From Gammaproteobacteria bacterium (GTDB taxonomy: Bacteria > Pseudomonadota > Gammaproteobacteria > Pseudomonadales > Pseudohongiellaceae): a stretch of 64,000 nucleotides of DNA. The position numbers were made by a program, and so were the translations under genes. The notes beneath the pieces are model-generated. The model did not search any database, had not been told where the DNA came from, and was given only the letters and a program-made list of their open reading frames with translations. Below, in pieces: positions 60,634 to 64,000 of this stretch (positions within the stretch are counted from its first letter, which is position 1; the number at the start of each line of letters is the position of its first letter). Location of the stretch: assembly GCA_041395725.1 (NCBI GenBank), contig JAWKZW010000001.1, forward strand, positions 1 through 64,000. Direction: 5' to 3'.

Positions 60634-61509
60634 CTATGGCAGAATGCAGAGCAGGTCTTCACCCACAGTCAACGGTCCTGTGTAGTTCTCCTGCAGAATT
60701 TCCAGGTTGGCCTCCAGATCCTGGTTGGATGATATATGGCTGAGAACCAGCCTGCCAACCTCCGCAGCGCTGGCTATCCGGCCCCAGACGCTGGGTTTCG
60801 CATGTAACTCGGCAACCAGGCCGGTGCCATATTCTGAACCGGCAAAATGCACGACCAGCACATCGGCGCCACGGGCGAATTCCACGAACGCCGGATCAGT
60901 CCCGTTCTGATCACTGCTGAAAACATAGCTGGCGCCCTGGTATTCAACCCGGAATGCCAGGGTAGGCACATCGCCATGAGGTACGCCACTGGCGGTTACC
61001 TGCAAGAGCCCCGTGTCCAGGACTTCGGTAACCGTGGGGCCACTGTCGACGACAACAGTCTCAAACTGGAAGCGCGGCGCCAGTACCCGGAATACCCCGG
61101 CGGGGCCCATCAGGCCGTCAAGAAATTCAGCCAGCGACGGGAAACCTGCATTCCCGGCAGGCCCTGCGATTCTCAGATTGCCATTGCGGGGCCAGAGCAG
61201 CGCCGGCAGTTCTGCGGCATGGTCGGGGTGGAAGTGGCTCAACCCCAGCAGCTGCAGGTCTTCGATGGTCGCTCCGGCTTCATGAAAACGGCTGAACGTA
61301 CCACCGCCGGCGTCGATTAAAATCCGGCTGGTTCCGTCCACCCAAAGGACGTAGCCACTGGATGCCCGACCGTCGCCAAAGGGCCCGCCGGATCCAAGAA
61401 TCTGTAACGCGATGCCGCTCTCGGTACAACGTGCCATGACCGTGGTACTGGCCACCAGCAACAGCGTGGTCAGCCCGGCCTGCAGCAGTTTTCGTCCCAG
61501 TGTGTTCAT
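60634..61509 (-). CDS. Exported metallo-beta-lactamase-fold protein
   Basis: 291 residues from ATG 61509 (GGAGGAAGC just upstream). Signal peptide (LLQAGLTTLLLVASTTVMA). The first metal motif SHFHPDHAAEL has H92, H94, D96, H97; VPHGDVPT, SSDQNGTD and LSHIS give the other ligand blocks of the RNase Z/arylsulfatase-like MBL group. It starts ALQILGSGGPFGDGRASSGYVLWVDG, typical of that group. It should hydrolyse an ester or phosphodiester outside the cytoplasm; substrate unknown. Confidence 0.85.
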   Translation of the reverse strand: MNTLGRKLLQAGLTTLLLVASTTVMARCTESGIALQILGSGGPFGDGRASSGYVLWVDGTSRILIDAGGGTFSRFHEAGATIEDLQLLGLSHFHPDHAAELPALLWPRNGNLRIAGPAGNAGFPSLAEFLDGLMGPAGVFRVLAPRFQFETVVVDSGPTVTEVLDTGLLQVTASGVPHGDVPTLAFRVEYQGASYVFSSDQNGTDPAFVEFARGADVLVVHFAGSEYGTGLVAELHAKPSVWGRIASAAEVGRLVLSHISSNQDLEANLEILQENYTGPLTVGEDLLCILP

Positions 61510-61972
61510 GCTTCCTCCAGAATCTGCATTCAAGGCAGAACGAAGTATGGACCACTAAGCGCCAGAAAGTACACTGGCTGCTTATCTCGCACCTGAAGTC
61601 AGACACCCGCCGGCTCTGGCGACTTCAATGCAGTACTGGGTCTTAGGCATTGATCTTGCAGCAACGGCCTTGCAATATTGGCCTGGCCATGCAGCCCGAA
61701 ACAGGCTGTCCAGCGTTGGGTAGCCGGTGCCCGCGGTGTCCGGCACCCAGCCCCTGGCCTGGATGACCGGCATGGCGGCAGCCGCTGGCCTGAAAACCCT
61801 TTCCGGCCTGACCGGATCTGGTGCAGACTGGTGGTTTTCTGCCCGCTTGAAGGGCGCCCCGGCAGCAGCCGGCCGGCCGTGTCCGGCCGGTCATAAACTG
61901 GCGGCAGGGATAGAAAACGCGTAGGCTTAACCCGGTCTGCCATTCACTTCAACACGACAAAAAGAGGTCGCT
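61510..61972. other. Gene-free divergent region
   Basis: About 460 GC-rich bases between two divergent genes. Several small open frames exist on both strands but none shows a ribosome site or a credible protein. Promoters were not identified. Confidence 0.35.
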
Positions 61973-63574
61973 ATGTCTATTACCCGCTATCTCCTGCCCA
62001 CGGTCTCCCTCGTGATGTTGCTTACCGTTGCGGCACAGCCCTCCCTGGCCCAACTGACCGGTTTCAAGGCCGAGGCGGCCGACTATATCGAAAGCAGCGC
62101 CAAGTTAACTCAGGAAATAGTCGACATGCTGTTTTCTTTTTCCGAGCTGGGCTTCCAGGAGTTTGAAACCCAGCGCTACCTTACCGGCCTCCTCGCGGAC
62201 AATGGTTTCAACATTGAGCTTGGGGTGGCAGGAATTCCTTCCGCCTGGCTGGCAACCTGGGGAAGCGGCGAACCGGTCATTGCCCTGGGGTCGGACGTGG
62301 ACGGCATTCCCAAAGCGTCGCAGATGCCCGGTGTCGCTTACCGGCAGCCTATGATCGAAGGTGCGCCGGGTCACGGGGAAGGCCATAACTCCGGACAGGC
62401 AGTCAACATTGTGGCCGCACTGGCCGTCAAGGAGATCATGGAGCGCGAGGGGCTGCCCGGCACCATCGTCATCTGGCCTGGCATAGCCGAGGAATTGCTG
62501 GGCACCAAGGCCTGGTTCGCCCGGGACGGTCTGTTCGACGATGTTGACGCCGTACTGTTCACCCACGTTTCCAACAACATGAACGTCAGCTGGGGCGACG
62601 CCCGGGGTACCGGCCTGGTGTCGGTGGAATACATGTTCGCAGGGGAAGCAGCCCACGGTGCAGGCGACCCCTGGCAGGGACGCAGCGCCCTGGATGCTGT
62701 CGAACTGATGAACGTGGCCTGGAATTACCGCCGCGAACACCTGCACCCGCTGCAGCGCTCCCATTACGTGATCAGCAACGGAGGAGACCAGCCCAATGTA
62801 GTCCCCTCCTATGCCAGCGTCTGGTACTTCATCCGGGAAGTGACGGCCGACGGCATCCGCAATAATTTCGGCGCCTTGCAGCGGATTGCCGAGGGTGCCG
62901 CCATGATGACCGATACCGAAGTCAGTCGCCGTATCGTGGGCACCGCCTACCCCAGGCACTTCAACCGGCCTATCGCCCTGGCCATGGACGAAAATATTCA
63001 GGCAGTCGGCCTCCCCACCTGGACCGAAGACGACCAGATATTCGCCAAGGCGATTCAAGAGCTGATGGGGAACGAAGATCCACAGGGCCTGCCCTCTGAA
63101 CTGTCGGGTATCCAGCCGCCCCTGGAGAACCCGGTTTCCGGGGGCTCTGACGACATCGGCGATGTGTCCTGGAATGTGCCGACCGTGACCCTGCGCTTCC
63201 CGTCCAACGTGCGCGGTCTGCAGGGTCATCACTGGTCCAGCGCCATGGCCATGGCCACCCCCATCGCCCACAAGGGCGCGACGGCCGGCGCCAAAGTAAT
63301 CGCCGCCACCATGCTGGACCTGGTTCAGGACGAGGCCCTGGTGGAAGACGCCTGGGGTTACTTCGACGACGTGCAGACGCAGAATCATCAGTACACGCCG
63401 TTCATCGGCCCGAATGATCCGCCAGCGATAGAAAAGAACGCCGAAACCATGGCTCAGTTCAAGGCGCAGTTACAGGAGCTCTACTACGACCCTTCCCGCT
63501 ATGACACTTACCTGGAACAGCTGGGCATTGACTACCCGCAACTGGAGCCCACTCTGATCCAGCGCGGCAGGTAG
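61973..63574 (+). CDS. Exported M20-family amidohydrolase (AbgB-like)
   Basis: 533 residues with signal peptide to about QPSLAQ (AGAGG before ATG). M20/PF01546 marks: LGSDVDGIP, GAPGHGEGHNSGQAVNI (metal ligand His), the middle GLVSVEYMFAGEAAHGAGDPWQGRSALDAVELMNVA dimerisation domain, and NQPNVVP and VRGLQGHHWSSAMAMATP near the C-terminus. AbgB-like proteins cleave amide bonds such as p-aminobenzoyl-glutamate; an exported form is less common. Hairpin at 63633-63672 follows. Confidence 0.88.
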   Translation: MSITRYLLPTVSLVMLLTVAAQPSLAQLTGFKAEAADYIESSAKLTQEIVDMLFSFSELGFQEFETQRYLTGLLADNGFNIELGVAGIPSAWLATWGSGEPVIALGSDVDGIPKASQMPGVAYRQPMIEGAPGHGEGHNSGQAVNIVAALAVKEIMEREGLPGTIVIWPGIAEELLGTKAWFARDGLFDDVDAVLFTHVSNNMNVSWGDARGTGLVSVEYMFAGEAAHGAGDPWQGRSALDAVELMNVAWNYRREHLHPLQRSHYVISNGGDQPNVVPSYASVWYFIREVTADGIRNNFGALQRIAEGAAMMTDTEVSRRIVGTAYPRHFNRPIALAMDENIQAVGLPTWTEDDQIFAKAIQELMGNEDPQGLPSELSGIQPPLENPVSGGSDDIGDVSWNVPTVTLRFPSNVRGLQGHHWSSAMAMATPIAHKGATAGAKVIAATMLDLVQDEALVEDAWGYFDDVQTQNHQYTPFIGPNDPPAIEKNAETMAQFKAQLQELYYDPSRYDTYLEQLGIDYPQLEPTLIQRGR

Positions 63575-63632
63575 CCGCAAAGAGCCGCGGCGGAACCAAG
63601 GGCCCAGCCGGGGCCGATTGATTCTTACCGCA

Positions 63633-63672
63633 GGGTGATCCGAGCAGCCGACAGTGACTGCTCAGATCACCC
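63633..63672. terminator. Hairpin after the M20 gene
   Basis: Stem GGGTGATC-GAGCAG / CTGCTC-GATCACCC with one unpaired position on each side, 10-base loop. No T run follows; a terminator role is possible only. Confidence 0.35.
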
Positions 63673-63849
63673 ACCACTACAGGGCCTTAAGCGCCGCAGC
63701 CTTACCCCGCCGCTCACGCACAACGAATCGCTCCCGGCCTGTGCCCTTGAAAAATTTGCTGGAATCCCTACATTCTCCTTTGCCAGGCAAGACAGGGGGC
63801 CGTAACCCCTGATTTTTATTTCGTCTTTGTTACGTTTTTGAGGGATGGA

Positions 63850-64000
63850 ATGAGAATAAAACAATTCAATCACAGATCCTTTCTTTGGCGGTCGCTGATT
63901 ACTCTGCTGGGAATCGGTTTTGCCGTACAGTCCTACCAGGTTTACCGCCTGGACAGAAAAATTTCCGAACTGCAGGGGGCTGAAAATGTCACCCCCTCAG
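63850..64000 (+). CDS. Truncated gene: membrane-anchored protein start
   Basis: Open to the right edge. 50 residues visible from ATG 63850 (GAGGG five bases upstream), starting MRIKQFNHRSFLWRSL, with a hydrophobic span (about residues 15-30, LITLLGIGFAV) and a polar part with a coiled-coil-like helix. Function cannot be named. Confidence 0.6.
   Translation, partial: MRIKQFNHRSFLWRSLITLLGIGFAVQSYQVYRLDRKISELQGAENVTPS

Noticed and set aside
62105..63388. 427-residue minus-strand open frame
   Set aside because: Antisense to the M20 amidohydrolase, which shows all family motifs.
1..64000. CRISPR arrays, tRNA, rRNA and prophage genes
   Set aside because: Looked for regular spacer repeats, cloverleaf-type sequences and phage structural genes and saw none; a covariance search would be needed to exclude small RNAs.

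Overview
The window (64 kb, high GC) looks like chromosomal DNA of a free-living, aerobic, probably marine gammaproteobacterium. Grounds: gammaproteobacterial gene types (YebC, EmrAB, a DUF3482/DUF2868 pair, gdhA with an 'AGG'-type ribosome site), Tat-exported PhoX with a Pho-box-like promoter, a Na+ symporter of the SSS family, and a very large share of exported hydrolases and redox proteins. A relation to Pseudohongiella/Halieaceae-type bacteria is only an impression. No rRNA, tRNA, CRISPR array, prophage or defence island was seen.

Layout. 0.2-7 kb: a DsbA-like protein, a single-gene REP-type (Y1) transposon with 28-bp inverted ends, YebC, the first of three 'CHEGNY' secreted proteins, and an ornithine-type decarboxylase. 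7-16 kb: an exported PKD-like protein co-transcribed with a cytochrome c/copper monooxygenase-like protein; then a MarR-EmrA-EmrB multidrug efflux operon, a small exported protein and a large secreted beta-propeller protein. 16-20.6 kb: a penicillin-acylase-type lipoprotein, a YqaE/Pmp3 peptide, a DUF2959 lipoprotein and a Tag-family DNA glycosylase. 20.8-25.8 kb: a four-gene catabolic operon (SSS symporter, Gfo/Idh/MocA oxidoreductase, aldo/keto reductase, TauD/TfdA dioxygenase). 26-38.5 kb: alkylsulfatase-like metallo-hydrolase, a 35-residue membrane peptide, second CHEGNY protein, an exported HpaI-like aldolase, the DUF3482/DUF2868 pair, sirtuin, Sel1 protein, PHB-depolymerase-like esterase, CDF cation exporter, and a MaoC-type hydratase gene interrupted by two in-frame stops. 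38.8-48.6 kb: pectinacetylesterase-like protein, cupin, gdhA, cyclase, YceI, an AT-richer CPBP protease and PhoX. 49-64 kb: third CHEGNY protein, an esterase bracketed by two near-identical hairpin repeats, an operon for a Tat-exported molybdenum hydroxylase (PaoABC-like) with three small or unusual downstream genes, DUF302, a second cytochrome/monooxygenase paralogue, metY, a metallo-beta-lactamase-fold protein, an M20 amidohydrolase and the start of one more gene.

How it fits together. Most genes serve uptake, oxidation and hydrolysis of organic compounds outside the cytoplasm, with efflux, metal export and phosphate scavenging beside them. Short transcription units dominate; the tight operons are emrAB, the SSS operon and the molybdenum hydroxylase operon, where four successive gene junctions overlap by four bases.

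Most noteworthy signals: the doubly interrupted but frame-intact MaoC gene; the A-rich leader of the molybdenum hydroxylase operon, which resembles an Hfq/Crc target; several families of REP-like palindromes, one pair bracketing a single gene; the CHEGNY paralogue family; and the two cytochrome c/PHM-like paralogues. I did not find anything that can be called a wholly new system with confidence.
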